A stretch of DNA of 64,000 bases from G963677085 sp963677085 (GCA_963677085.2 CAXXFH010000003.1:248001-312000), one strand, 5' to 3'. Counted from the first letter of the stretch, positions 53,018 through 62,319 are shown. Numbers and translations: made by a program. The notes: generated from the letters alone by a model not told the origin.

Positions 53018-55468
53018 CTAGTCGGCCAGCCCCGACTGTACGGGGGCGTCATCCGACGGCAAGTCCTGCATCAAGTGTTGTGGACCGTCCGGAACTGCAA
53101 GTCGGTAAATCCTGGTAACCCCCACGGGCAGTTCGACATCGATCGAACCAAGGTTTCTCCCAAGCAGCCTATCGCCCAACACCTCGTACACGTCACGAGG
53201 GGATGGCAACTGGATTTGTTTCCTACCGGCCGTGGCCGTGTGCAACATCAGGTAATTTTTGTTCGCCGAAAACGTGTCGTCCGTCGTGCTGTAAATATGA
53301 ACGCCGGCGTAACGCAGAATTCCCCGCAAAATCGCATTGGGAATCGCCGGAGACGCGCAGTAGACGGAACGCCACTGGCCAAAATCGCGCACGACGAGCG
53401 CCGCAGCCCCGTTATGCTCAAGCCGCCCGAGTACCGTCGCCTCGGGATCGTCGGCAAAAAACACGGGGCCAAGCTTCTTAGTCTTGACGGAATCGCCAGA
53501 CTGTTTGGCTTCCGAAGTAATCGGGTGGGCAACGTCAGAGATCTCCAAACGCAGCTCGCGCTGTTCGGCTTCGTGACGCACGCGGATACCCGTCAGGTCG
53601 TGCATCGCCTCTTCGCTAAACGTACCGTCCTCCTGAATGAAACCCGGGGCGTAAAAAAACACCGATACCGCACCGTTACGACGCACCTTCCTTTTGATCG
53701 CCTCGCGTACCGCATCGTTGACCGCGAAGGGATTCAGGAAGATGTACAGCTTGTAGTCAGGCATCTTCTCTTTGGCAATGTCCGACAGCAGGTAAGTGTC
53801 AAACGGCGCTCCCACCGTGGGAAGCGACAACTGGTGCATGTCGTAGATCAAAGGGCGCGTGAGTTCGCTGACGCCCGCCCTCATGTGATAAAACGACTCT
53901 TCATCAACCAAAACGGCCACTTCGTGAAACGGGCCTTTATCGTACGTCATGCTCGCGTCGCCGCAGCCTTTCATCCGTGCAATGTCGTTCATGATTTCGT
54001 TCTGGTGGAATGTGTCATCGCCGGCCAAAGTGAACCACCAGAGTGCCGTGCCTTTCGTGAGCATGTAACCGAACCCACGGCGGAGGGTTTCGAGCGTTTC
54101 GTCCAACGATCGGGTCGCATAGGCCACTTTATCGCGCCCCTTGAAAAGATGCGTGCGAAAATCGGCTTCGTCCCAATACAACTTGTTGTGCAGGCGGTAA
54201 CTCGCCGTATAGGCGGAAATGAACGTACCCGGATCGCCGCCGCGGCGTCTCGCGTAATCGGTCGGTGCACAAAGGAAATCAACGTAAGGCGATTCAAGGA
54301 CTTGCCGCAAACCAAGCCAACCGCTGTTCCACACGGCTAGCCGACCAGGCGCCGCATAGATTGAGTAGCCATAAAACACTCCGGCGATCTTCTTGCCGTT
54401 CGTTTCCTCCTTGCAAATACGACAACTCTTTATAATGTTGTGCGCCGTTACATCACTGAGAAAGCGTTGAAAGTCGATCACCGAACGAGCCGTGTGCGCG
54501 TCGCGGAACAAGAGGTATTCCGTGGCCTCGCGCAATTGTCCGCTCGGAGGCTTCGCTGTCTCGAAGGTCACGTCGGAATGGTTCCACACCTTTCGCAACT
54601 GGCTAACGTCACCGTGGTACTGTTCGCTAAGCCATTTGCGGAACCGATTGCGGGCGGCCGGGCTGTAGTCGACCCATCCCTTCCGGAAGCCCCACCAAAA
54701 CCATTCGCTCGATTCGCCGCCAGCCGGTTGATAACCGATGATGTGGCCCGCGTACGGACTTCTTTCGATGTGACGAATCAAGTCGCGCAACATCCGTTCA
54801 TAGGTCGCTGCCCAGACTTCCGACGCAATCGAATACTGCGGGCCGTGAGTCCCATCCTCGTATTGCGTAAGTTCATCCGGGTGCGCGTCGAGCCACCATT
54901 GTGGCGGATTGAGCTTAAGTCGCGGAAAGATGTACGCCTGCGGATCGGCGTCGATGATCGCCTGGAACTGTGCATCAATGATGGAAAAATCGTATTGTCC
55001 CGGGCCATGCCACCACGAAATGTCCGTCCGATTCGCTGGTGACACGGGAGTCGGCACAATTACGCGATTGTTCCAAATAATATGGCTGTAAAGGTGTACA
55101 CCGGCCGCGGCAAAATCGCGGCACACGCCCCGCGGAAAGTGACCGATGGGAACCATCGCCATGGGGAAAACCGGCTGGTCATTGATCCACAACGCCGGTA
55201 CACCCTGATGGGGTTTTACTGCCGCTGTGGTAGCCGTGGCTCCAACCGTGTCGCTTGGAACGGCCTTTTCGTAACGCCCGACAAGTTTCAGCTTCTCTGC
55301 AAACGGCGAAACGTCGGACGACGTGTCCTCCGCGGCGGCCCGAATTGTCAGGCCGCCCAACACGAACGCCACGCCACCAACCGTAAGGGCTCTTCTCACA
55401 ACGATGCTTGCCATTCGGCACAACCGACGCAGCGCGATTTCGGTGGAATTCAGGTTGTGTGGCATCAT
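53018..55468 (-). CDS. Secreted GH42-like beta-galactosidase family protein
   Basis: About 816 residues from MMPHNLNSTE with a signal-like hydrophobic stretch (VVRRALTVGGVAFVLGG). A TIM-barrel region contains WWLDAHPDEL, IGYQPAGGESSEWFWWGF and KLYWDEADFRTHLFKG; the Glu in GGESSEW and the Glu in YWDEAD are plausible acid/base and nucleophile. A trimerisation-like middle domain (VAVLVDEESFYHM, YKLYIFLNPFAVNDAVREAIK) and a C-terminal beta domain follow, as in GH42. It probably releases terminal sugars from a beta-linked glycan outside the cytoplasm. AAAGGA supports the start. Confidence 0.8.
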   Translation of the reverse strand: MMPHNLNSTEIALRRLCRMASIVVRRALTVGGVAFVLGGLTIRAAAEDTSSDVSPFAEKLKLVGRYEKAVPSDTVGATATTAAVKPHQGVPALWINDQPVFPMAMVPIGHFPRGVCRDFAAAGVHLYSHIIWNNRVIVPTPVSPANRTDISWWHGPGQYDFSIIDAQFQAIIDADPQAYIFPRLKLNPPQWWLDAHPDELTQYEDGTHGPQYSIASEVWAATYERMLRDLIRHIERSPYAGHIIGYQPAGGESSEWFWWGFRKGWVDYSPAARNRFRKWLSEQYHGDVSQLRKVWNHSDVTFETAKPPSGQLREATEYLLFRDAHTARSVIDFQRFLSDVTAHNIIKSCRICKEETNGKKIAGVFYGYSIYAAPGRLAVWNSGWLGLRQVLESPYVDFLCAPTDYARRRGGDPGTFISAYTASYRLHNKLYWDEADFRTHLFKGRDKVAYATRSLDETLETLRRGFGYMLTKGTALWWFTLAGDDTFHQNEIMNDIARMKGCGDASMTYDKGPFHEVAVLVDEESFYHMRAGVSELTRPLIYDMHQLSLPTVGAPFDTYLLSDIAKEKMPDYKLYIFLNPFAVNDAVREAIKRKVRRNGAVSVFFYAPGFIQEDGTFSEEAMHDLTGIRVRHEAEQRELRLEISDVAHPITSEAKQSGDSVKTKKLGPVFFADDPEATVLGRLEHNGAAALVVRDFGQWRSVYCASPAIPNAILRGILRYAGVHIYSTTDDTFSANKNYLMLHTATAGRKQIQLPSPRDVYEVLGDRLLGRNLGSIDVELPVGVTRIYRLAVPDGPQHLMQDLPSDDAPVQSGLAD

Positions 55469-55522
55469 GTTTTCTGTGTCCTTTACTACTTTCGGTTCCC
55501 CGCGTCGGGGCATTCTCGTCGT

Positions 55523-57157
55523 TTAACGTTCAATCGTTCCGTCGCGACAATAGTCAATCCCCAACTCATCAAGCCGTCGGCCGTGCGACTTCAGACGCGC
55601 CGTAAAGCCGGCCCAGTCGCGGCTCTCCTGCGGCGACCAACCAACCTCGGCAAACGCACACACGCGAGGGAATATCAGTTCGTCGTGCCGGTGCTGCGGA
55701 AAGCCCCACAAACACGGCTCCACGCCGAGGATGTGTTTCGCCGCCGCACCGGTTAGCTCAGCGGGCGTTGGCTCAAACGAGTAGCACTTCTCCAGCGAAA
55801 GCCCCAGGTAGTTCAGGTAACAGTTGCCATCGGTCGACATGATCACATCGTGTCCGTTGTTCGCCGCCATGACGGCCACGCTCGGATCGAGCCATGATTG
55901 AAGCATGGCGCCCGGTGCCAAGCCCCCTTCGACGATCTCCGTCCAACCCATCATGCGCCGTCCTTTCTCATTGAGAAACCTCTCCATTCGCTTGATGAAG
56001 TAACTCTGCAATTCATCTTCGCTGTTAAGTCCCTCGGCCTTCATGCGTGCTTGGCAATGGGGACATTTCTTCCAATACGACTTAATGCACTCGTCACCGC
56101 CAATGTGGATAATCGGCGACGGAAACAGTTCCATCACCTCGGTCAACACGTCTTCGAGGAAGGCAAACGATTTCTCGTTGCCGGCACAATAGACGCAAGG
56201 ATAGGACGAATACGAATGGGCGTTTTCGATCTTCTCGGGCCAGGTGGGACAGGCCAACTCGGGATAGGCGGTCAACGCCGCGGTCGAGTGGCCGGGCAAC
56301 TCGATCTCGGGCACGATCATCACATGCCGTGCGGCCGCATACGCGACAATCTCGCGCACGTCATCTTGCGTGTAGAAGCCGTGAGTACACTTGCCGTACG
56401 CTTTTCGCCACCGATTGGTGATCGGCCGACGATTGGCGAGGTTGGTCAGTTCCGGGTACTTCGTGATCTCGATCGCCCACCCCATATCCGTCAGGTGCCA
56501 GTGCAGGCGGTTCATTTTGTACAGGGCCATCGTGTCGATGCAACGTTTCGTATATTCCTTCGACAGGAAATTGTGGCCTGGGTCGAGCATCAGCCCGCGC
56601 CAAGGGTAACGCGGCTTGTCCTCAATCTCCACGCAGGGCACGTTCCAGGCGACGCCAACGGTCGGGTTGCGGCTCTCGACGGCCGCCGGTAACAGTTGCC
56701 GTAACGTTTGGCACCCGTAAAACACGCCCGCCGCCGTGGGCGCCTCGATGACCACGTGCTCCGTCAGAACCTTCAGCTCGTAACCTTCCGTCCCGAGGCG
56801 GTCCGTGCCGGAACAGAGACGCAGTGCGATACAGTTTGCCAAATCACACGACGGCGTGGCCTCGCGAATGTCGAATTCAAAGCCCGTAGGCGCCCGCAGC
56901 AACTCGGCCAAAAGCTCACCCTCTGCTCGGGTGTCCGACTGAACGACGATCGCCGTCTTTTGCCCAAGGGTGAACGCACCTTGCCTGAGTTCGATCTTCG
57001 TTGGCCGTGGGATAAGGGGCAGCAACGTGCGTTCTCGTTGTGCCGAGTCGGCACGCGTGGCTGCCTTGGAGGCGTTATTCTCGTCGGCCTGCAAGGGATT
57101 GACCAAGCCCAACGACACGCTCATGGCAACCATCCACATACAAATGGCCATTCTCAT
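55523..57157 (-). CDS. Secreted beta-N-acetylhexosaminidase (GH20)
   Basis: About 544 residues from MRMAICMWMVAMSV (GAGGAGTGAG upstream) with a Sec signal peptide. The GH20b N-domain is followed by the catalytic barrel: KPRYPWRGLMLDPGHNFLS, MALYKMNRLHWHLTDMGWAIEI, VMIVPEIELPGHSTAAL and the catalytic Asp-Glu in IHIGGDEC. The enzyme cleaves terminal N-acetylglucosamine or N-acetylgalactosamine with substrate-assisted catalysis. The first 83 bp of the gene overlap the end of the Gfo/Idh gene in another frame, so the signal peptide is encoded inside that gene. It points to an amino-sugar-containing substrate for this locus. Confidence 0.93.
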   Translation of the reverse strand: MRMAICMWMVAMSVSLGLVNPLQADENNASKAATRADSAQRERTLLPLIPRPTKIELRQGAFTLGQKTAIVVQSDTRAEGELLAELLRAPTGFEFDIREATPSCDLANCIALRLCSGTDRLGTEGYELKVLTEHVVIEAPTAAGVFYGCQTLRQLLPAAVESRNPTVGVAWNVPCVEIEDKPRYPWRGLMLDPGHNFLSKEYTKRCIDTMALYKMNRLHWHLTDMGWAIEITKYPELTNLANRRPITNRWRKAYGKCTHGFYTQDDVREIVAYAAARHVMIVPEIELPGHSTAALTAYPELACPTWPEKIENAHSYSSYPCVYCAGNEKSFAFLEDVLTEVMELFPSPIIHIGGDECIKSYWKKCPHCQARMKAEGLNSEDELQSYFIKRMERFLNEKGRRMMGWTEIVEGGLAPGAMLQSWLDPSVAVMAANNGHDVIMSTDGNCYLNYLGLSLEKCYSFEPTPAELTGAAAKHILGVEPCLWGFPQHRHDELIFPRVCAFAEVGWSPQESRDWAGFTARLKSHGRRLDELGIDYCRDGTIER

Positions 57158-58280
57158 GGTACTCACTCCTCGCGGTTTCTTGGGGTGTAACGGAGACCGT
57201 GGACGAAAGACGTACGGGCGATTGTTGCGAGATACTTTCATAACACGCATTCATCGCCACGATAGTTGGCCGGTGCCAAGCCAGATTGATCTTCGGCGTT
57301 CGGCCGTAACGAACGCATTCGACGAACTCGTCGACCATGCCGATCCATTCATCAAAGTACGTGAACTGCACGGTGTAGCGGTCGTTGGGGGCACCGTTGT
57401 GGTAGACATTCGGGCCGAAGCAATCGGCTACTAGCGTGCCGTGGTCGCCGGAGATCGTCAGATTGACTTCCATCCGCTTCGGCGACACCTCCCAGCCCGG
57501 CCCCGGCTCCTCCAGACGTTCTTCCATCCGCGACCACGACGGGTCGAACAAAAAACTGGTTCCGTCCGTCATCCGACCGCTTACCAACATCAGGTCTTCC
57601 ACTTCAAGGTCTTCACGCAGGTTTGGACCAACCTCGGCATGAATCTCTGCGAAGTCGGCACCGGTCACACAGCGAATCAAGTCGAACACATGTGGATGAT
57701 CGCAGAGCGCCCCGCCGCGAAACCGAGTGTCGCCGTCGGCCAACGTGACACGTCGACCGTAGCTCAACTCGGGCGAACCTTGCCAGGGAAACGCCCAGAC
57801 TGGCGACAGTGTGATGTTCGTCGCCTGAAACGAGCGGACCCGGCCGATCACGCCGCTCGCGAGTTGCTCGAAGACTCGCCGCACGACCGGGTTGTAATGC
57901 AATTCGAGTTCGATCTGACAAGTCAAACCCGCGCGGTCGACGGCCATAATCATCCGGTCGTATTCGCCGAGATCGAAACTGGGAATTTTCATGGAAAGAA
58001 TGTGCACTCCTCGCTCCACGCACATCAACACCTGTTCGAGATGCCGTGAGTTCTCGGAAGCCAAAACGGCCGCCTCGACTTCTGGATGACGATCGAACAT
58101 CTCCTCGGCCGTGGCGTAACAGGGAACGTCTAACCCCTGGCGGCGGCAACGCTCAACGACCGTCGGGTCGTCGGCGCAAGCAGCTACCCAATCCAGCTTG
58201 GGTGACTCACGCAGCGTTTGGAAGTACTTACGAGTGTGCCCATGGGTGAGCGACATCATGGCGATCTTGACTGGTTTCAT
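57075..58280 (-). CDS. Gfo/Idh/MocA family oxidoreductase
   Basis: 401 residues; GGGAG precedes the ATG, which overlaps the stop of the upstream gene (ATGA). The Rossmann start is VKIAMMSLTHGHTRKY, without a classical GxGxxG. The EKP motif is changed to SMKIPS, though Lys is kept. The C-terminal domain includes FRGGALCDHPHVFDLIRCVTG. The tail (from about 375) overlaps the GH20 gene. The unusual nucleotide loop suggests a changed cofactor mode. It probably oxidises or reduces a sugar released by the glycosidases. Confidence 0.85.
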   Translation of the reverse strand: MKPVKIAMMSLTHGHTRKYFQTLRESPKLDWVAACADDPTVVERCRRQGLDVPCYATAEEMFDRHPEVEAAVLASENSRHLEQVLMCVERGVHILSMKIPSFDLGEYDRMIMAVDRAGLTCQIELELHYNPVVRRVFEQLASGVIGRVRSFQATNITLSPVWAFPWQGSPELSYGRRVTLADGDTRFRGGALCDHPHVFDLIRCVTGADFAEIHAEVGPNLREDLEVEDLMLVSGRMTDGTSFLFDPSWSRMEERLEEPGPGWEVSPKRMEVNLTISGDHGTLVADCFGPNVYHNGAPNDRYTVQFTYFDEWIGMVDEFVECVRYGRTPKINLAWHRPTIVAMNACYESISQQSPVRLSSTVSVTPQETARSEYHENGHLYVDGCHERVVGLGQSLAGRRE

Positions 58281-59071
58281 GCTACCGCTACTCCCTTCAC
58301 CTCGAAACGTTGTCGCCGCCGATCGGACTGCAGCGCCGTGTCAACCAACGTTGTCAGATGCTCGTGCCGCTTGCGCAAATCGTCGTGTAGCTCAGGCTGC
58401 CGCAACGCATCGAATGCCGCACGGACCAGGGCCACCTGTTGTTCGTCGAGCCCAAACAACTCGTCGTCGACATCGGTGTAACTTGCTCGTTCGGTGTCGG
58501 ACCATATGTAAACCGATTCCTGCCGCAACTGGGTGTCGACCACGCGGTCGGAGGCCACGCCGCGTCGGGCAATCAATTCGTGACGGTCTTCAATTGCCTT
58601 ACCCGGCGGCAGCGAGGTGCCGACCTCAATGCTGGCAATCGCCCCGTCGGCGAGTCGAGCGACAACGTTCATCGCGCGTGGAGCCGCCGTGGCGTACAGA
58701 CGTGTAACGCTTTGACCGGTAAGCCATTCGAGCAGGTCAAACTCGCGATACAATAGGGCCGGCAGCGGCAGCGAAATGCCGTCGCTTAGGCAACTAAAGC
58801 GTGCCATCAGTACAGGCGTGATGGTTTGGCGATCGACGATTTGCTTTAACTCGACAAAACGCCGCTGATTGCGCCACGCCAAGAGGGGAACTGTCCCGGG
58901 GCCACACGGCGCATCAAGCAGATACCAGGCGGCCGCGAGCAACGTGGAACCACTGTTGGCCGTTTCGTGTGGCGACGCGTCGATGAGGTCCCAACGCCGC
59001 GGCACCTCGACCGCGTATTTGTGCAGCAGGCTAACCACCGCCTGTTTCAAGTCGTTCAAGGAATTGCTCAT
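58277..59071 (-). CDS. Gfo/Idh-partner protein lacking a Rossmann domain, unknown function
   Basis: 264 residues from MSNSLNDLKQAVV (upstream in-frame codons read through repeat D and are rejected). I see no nucleotide-binding loop. The middle (APRAMNVVARLADGAIASIEVGTSLPPG) resembles the beta-sheet of Gfo/Idh C-terminal domains. The stop overlaps the start of the Gfo/Idh gene (ATGA), so they are translationally coupled and may form a complex. This is inference from layout and weak pattern similarity. Confidence 0.65.
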   Translation of the reverse strand: MSNSLNDLKQAVVSLLHKYAVEVPRRWDLIDASPHETANSGSTLLAAAWYLLDAPCGPGTVPLLAWRNQRRFVELKQIVDRQTITPVLMARFSCLSDGISLPLPALLYREFDLLEWLTGQSVTRLYATAAPRAMNVVARLADGAIASIEVGTSLPPGKAIEDRHELIARRGVASDRVVDTQLRQESVYIWSDTERASYTDVDDELFGLDEQQVALVRAAFDALRQPELHDDLRKRHEHLTTLVDTALQSDRRRQRFEVKGVAVA

Positions 59072-59116
59072 GGGGCAAACTGTGGTGAATAATCTTAATG
59101 GGCTTCCGTGACGTAC

Positions 59117-59155
59117 TCCCCTCTCCCTTCGGGGTGAGGGGCTGGGGGTAAGGGG
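59117..59155. repeat. GC-rich repeat D, copy 2
   Basis: CCCCTCTCCCTTCGGGGTGAGGGG followed by CTGGGGGTAAGGGG, of the widespread CCTCTCCC/GGTGAGGG type, just upstream of the Gfo/Idh-partner gene. Confidence 0.5.
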
Positions 59156-59208
59156 CGTATCGTGCAAAGGGTGTCCTGTGAATCACGGTCCTCAACGTAG
59201 CGAACCGT

Positions 59209-59257
59209 CCTCACCCGGCGGCTATGCCGCCACCCTCTCTCGCCGAGTGGGAGAGGG
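59209..59257. repeat. GC-rich repeat D, copy 3
   Basis: CCTCACCC, GGCGGC/GCCGCC, CCCTCTC/GAGAGGG segments in the gap after the SIS gene. It overlaps no coding region and may form a terminator-like hairpin. Confidence 0.5.
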
Positions 59258-59265
59258 TATCTTGC

Positions 59266-60030
59266 TCAAAGCATTTTGACTCGCGGCAAATACTTGTCGA
59301 CGAATCGTTTGTTGTACTCGTCGCCGCCCGGGGCGTTGGCGCTTCGCCACACAGGTGGCTCCACGCCGCGTTCGATACACTGCCGGACCGTCTCAATCTC
59401 CAGCCAATGGGCGATAGTGAAGTCGACCACATTGGAATTCGGCGCAATCGGCGTCTCGAAACCTGGCACCTTTACAGCGCAGTCGCCCACTTCGTTGTAG
59501 TCGTCGATACAGACGTCGGCCAAATCGAAGAGGTTCTTTCCGCTGGGGTGACGGATAAAATGATCGGCGGCCATCTCTTCCTGCCACCGCGATGAGCTGA
59601 CCGCAATCAGCTTAGCGCCTGCTTCTCTTGCTTCCATAGCGGCGTCGATCGTGGCGGCGTTGATACCGATGTTGTGGAAGATGATCAGCACGTCGTCCGG
59701 CTGAAGGCGGAAGTATTTCATGATGCTGCGGCCGTAGTTGACGCAGCGTTCCAACTCGAGGTATTTCAACGCCTGATTGAACACCGACAGACCGGTCTCC
59801 ATCACCGGGTTGATGTTGGCCAGGCCACCAGCACGGAAAAACATTTCGCCCATCACCAACGTGGTGTGCCCTCCGCCGCCGTAAACGTGCAGCAATCGGT
59901 CTTGTTCGATGGCGTCGGCCATTAGACGAGCGGCCGCCTCGATATTACTCCATTGCTCGTGCTGGATTCGACGAAGGACGTCGATCGTGGCATCAAGATA
60001 TCCGAAGTCGCAAGCGGTTGTGGTACTCAT
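59266..60030 (-). CDS. SIS-domain sugar isomerase-like protein
   Basis: 254 residues from MSTTTACDFG. The SIS fold is visible: VYGGGGHTTLVMGEMFFRAGGL, PDDVLIIFHNIGINAATIDAAMEAREAGAKLIAVSS and a C-terminal acidic region. SIS domains bind phosphosugars and include ketose/aldose isomerases and etherases; this one resembles the UPF0309-like group. With a GH20 enzyme nearby, a hexosamine phosphate is a reasonable substrate, but this is inference. Confidence 0.85.
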   Translation of the reverse strand: MSTTTACDFGYLDATIDVLRRIQHEQWSNIEAAARLMADAIEQDRLLHVYGGGGHTTLVMGEMFFRAGGLANINPVMETGLSVFNQALKYLELERCVNYGRSIMKYFRLQPDDVLIIFHNIGINAATIDAAMEAREAGAKLIAVSSSRWQEEMAADHFIRHPSGKNLFDLADVCIDDYNEVGDCAVKVPGFETPIAPNSNVVDFTIAHWLEIETVRQCIERGVEPPVWRSANAPGGDEYNKRFVDKYLPRVKML

Positions 60031-60051
60031 GATAGTTCTCACTTCGTTGAT

Positions 60052-61083
60052 TCAGCGATGGAGTACTTTGCCATAGGCCAGGCCGATTGCGTCCCACAGC
60101 TCAAGTGCCCGGGGCGCTGCCAATACGGTCCCACGTCCACCACGATAGGTCCAGGCGAACAGGCTTTCCGTGCCCAGATCGGCGTAGAGCTTGGCGATGT
60201 CGACGATTTCGTTCAGGTCCTCGGGCTCCTGGTAATAGCCCATGATCCAGCGCTGGTTGCCCACACCGTGCTGCCGAGCCACCTCGATCGTTCGCTCGGT
60301 AACCGAGCGGAAGAAGCTTCGCGGAAGTTGGTAGGAAAGGATCGTGGTACTGAAAACGTCGCAGGCCTCCGATCGTGCGACCTTGTCCCAATTGTCATAG
60401 CCACGGTTTTCCGTGACGTAGTACGTTCCCAACGTAGCGTGTACACAGCAGATCATCTTGGCCGTTGGGCGGATTACTTTGATTCGCCGGGCAACCGTCT
60501 CCAAAATGTCGAGCGCCCGATCGTGCCGGAAGCGTTTCACCTCCATGGTCAACTGTCGCGGCATGGCATAGCCGTAATGAGTTTCAAACTGTTTCTGGCA
60601 AATGGGGCAGCGGCAGGCCCAATCGTCGCCCGCACCACCGGTGATCGACGCGTAGCCCTTGGGCAACGCATAATGTGGTTCGTCCCAGAAAAAACCGTCG
60701 GCCTCGACCTCTCGTGCCAACCAGTCGCATTGTTCGAAAAAATACTCGCGAAAGGCCGGCGTGTTGAAGCAGGCGGCCGGCAACGGCTCGTCGCTCAACG
60801 CCGAAACCTGGCGATTGCCGACATTGTTTGTCAAAAACAGGCTGGGAGGCTCACCCCCAAACCACTTGCCGATACCCCAGGTGTCGAGATAAACCGTCAG
60901 TCCCATCTCTTTGGCCGCTTGAGCGATCTCTTTGATCGCCGGTTTGCGGAAATCGAGATCAAACTCCGACAGCGCCAGCAACACGGCCGTGCAGTTGTGG
61001 TCGATTATCTCCTGGAAGTCACGCCGTGCGTGTTCCACGTAGCCAATTCCGTAGTAGCTTACGCCCGTCTCAGTAACTGCCAT
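60052..61083 (-). CDS. TIM-barrel protein with Cys-rich loop, unknown function
   Basis: 343 residues from MAVTETGVSYYGIGY, with GGGAG upstream; an ATG at 61122 overlapping the regulator stop is the alternative start. The pattern resembles glycoside hydrolase-like barrels: VYLDTWGIGKWFGGEPPS, ADGFFWDEPHYALPKG (candidate catalytic Asp-Glu) and WIMGYYQEPEDL. A loop CRCPICQKQF could bind zinc. No signal peptide is present. I do not recognise a family with known activity. Its place between the SIS gene and the regulator gene makes it part of the glycan-use operon. Confidence 0.72.
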   Translation of the reverse strand: MAVTETGVSYYGIGYVEHARRDFQEIIDHNCTAVLLALSEFDLDFRKPAIKEIAQAAKEMGLTVYLDTWGIGKWFGGEPPSLFLTNNVGNRQVSALSDEPLPAACFNTPAFREYFFEQCDWLAREVEADGFFWDEPHYALPKGYASITGGAGDDWACRCPICQKQFETHYGYAMPRQLTMEVKRFRHDRALDILETVARRIKVIRPTAKMICCVHATLGTYYVTENRGYDNWDKVARSEACDVFSTTILSYQLPRSFFRSVTERTIEVARQHGVGNQRWIMGYYQEPEDLNEIVDIAKLYADLGTESLFAWTYRGGRGTVLAAPRALELWDAIGLAYGKVLHR

Positions 61084-61118
61084 CCGTTGTCTCCCGATGT
61101 GTATATGCAGCGAGCCGC

Positions 61119-62273
61119 TCATCTAAGGGTTTTCGTGTCGACGTCGGGTTTCACGGCATCCGACTCAGGAAAGAGTTGCCCATGGTAGGTCTTCGCCTGG
61201 GGATCGGTGCTGCCACGGACAACCAAACGCGGTTCCAGCAAGATGTGTCGTGTGGAAAACGGTTCGGTAGCCTCGATACGGTCTACCAGGCAGTGCACGG
61301 CCATCTGGGAAATCGTTTCCACCGGGTAGGCAATCGTCGTCAGCGGCGGGGCTGTTACTCGCGACTCGGGCAGATTGTCGAAGCCGGCCACCGCCACCTC
61401 GCCAGGTACGTCGATTCCGTGGTCGTGGCAATACTGCAATGCACCGATGGCCAACAGATCGTTGTAGGCAAACACGGCACGCGGTCGCTGCGGTCCACTC
61501 ATTAACCCCTGCATGGCTCGGTATCCGTTCTCGATATCGCGGCCGTTGTCGTCGGCAATCCATTGCGCTGGCAACTCGATGCCGTGCTCCAGCAACTCGG
61601 CTCGAAAGCCGGTTAGCCGGTTGTCGCGTTTCAGCCGTGGCCCAAAGCCCAGGTAACCCGCCGTGGTGTAGCCGGCCTCGACAAAATGCGAAGCCATCGC
61701 CGCACCGCCCATCAGGTTATGGGCCACCACAAAATCGGCCTCGACATGTTCCGGCCGACGGCTGACGAACACCAGCGGAAGCCCTCGCGCCTGCAACTGC
61801 TGGTAAAACGGCACACACGAATCATCCAAACCAGCACAAAGCAGAAGCCCATCGATACCCAAATCGAGAAAACCTTCGATCACATCTCGTTCGCGTTCGA
61901 ACTGACTTTCAGTTCCCGCCATAAGCACCGGCCGACCGTGCTTGCTCGCGGCGCGTTGGACATAACGCGTCAAACGGCTGAAGAACGGGTTGGTCAACTC
62001 GGGCAGAACCAACGCGATGGGCTTCTTGCCCAGCGGATCGCGATTCCCCGGGCTGGCACACACCACGGGCCCGATCGTAGTCGGACTGTTTTCATCGCCA
62101 ACGAGGATCCCCCCCGCCCGCAACCGCGCAACCACCTTTTGCGCCGTGGCCAGTGAGATCGAGAAGCGTTCGGCCAGAGCCCGGACTGTCAGAAATCGGT
62201 CTCCCGGCTCCCCAAAATGCCCCTGCCGAATACCCGAGGCAACCTGCTCAGCAACATGTGTGAATTTGGCCAT
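61119..62273 (-). CDS. Hybrid transcriptional regulator: GntR winged helix plus LacI-type sensor
   Basis: 384 residues from MAKFTHVAEQVASGIRQG. Residues of about 1-65 are a GntR winged helix (RFLTVRALAERFSISLATAQKVVARLRAGGIL). The rest is a LacI/GalR-type sugar-binding domain (PIALVLPELTNPFFSRLTRYVQRAA, GIDGLLLCAG, VAVAGFDNLPESRVTAPPLTTI). It should sense a sugar and probably represses the operon it heads. Palindromes at 62320-62336 and 62352-62368 sit just upstream and are likely operators for this protein. Confidence 0.9.
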   Translation of the reverse strand: MAKFTHVAEQVASGIRQGHFGEPGDRFLTVRALAERFSISLATAQKVVARLRAGGILVGDENSPTTIGPVVCASPGNRDPLGKKPIALVLPELTNPFFSRLTRYVQRAASKHGRPVLMAGTESQFERERDVIEGFLDLGIDGLLLCAGLDDSCVPFYQQLQARGLPLVFVSRRPEHVEADFVVAHNLMGGAAMASHFVEAGYTTAGYLGFGPRLKRDNRLTGFRAELLEHGIELPAQWIADDNGRDIENGYRAMQGLMSGPQRPRAVFAYNDLLAIGALQYCHDHGIDVPGEVAVAGFDNLPESRVTAPPLTTIAYPVETISQMAVHCLVDRIEATEPFSTRHILLEPRLVVRGSTDPQAKTYHGQLFPESDAVKPDVDTKTLR

Positions 62274-62319
62274 GCACAACACCACAATAGAACAGTTTTT
62301 GAAACACACGCGATTCTAC

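Noticed and set aside
52721..54340. Long plus-strand open frame (539 codons) opposite the GH42-like and PEP-CTERM genes
   Set aside because: It lies antisense to well-supported genes, has no family motifs and is rich in Arg, His and Val as expected from reading GC-rich codons backwards.
59953..61188. Plus-strand open frame (411 codons) opposite the TIM-barrel gene
   Set aside because: Antisense shadow without ribosome site or recognisable domain; the minus-strand gene has clear motifs.
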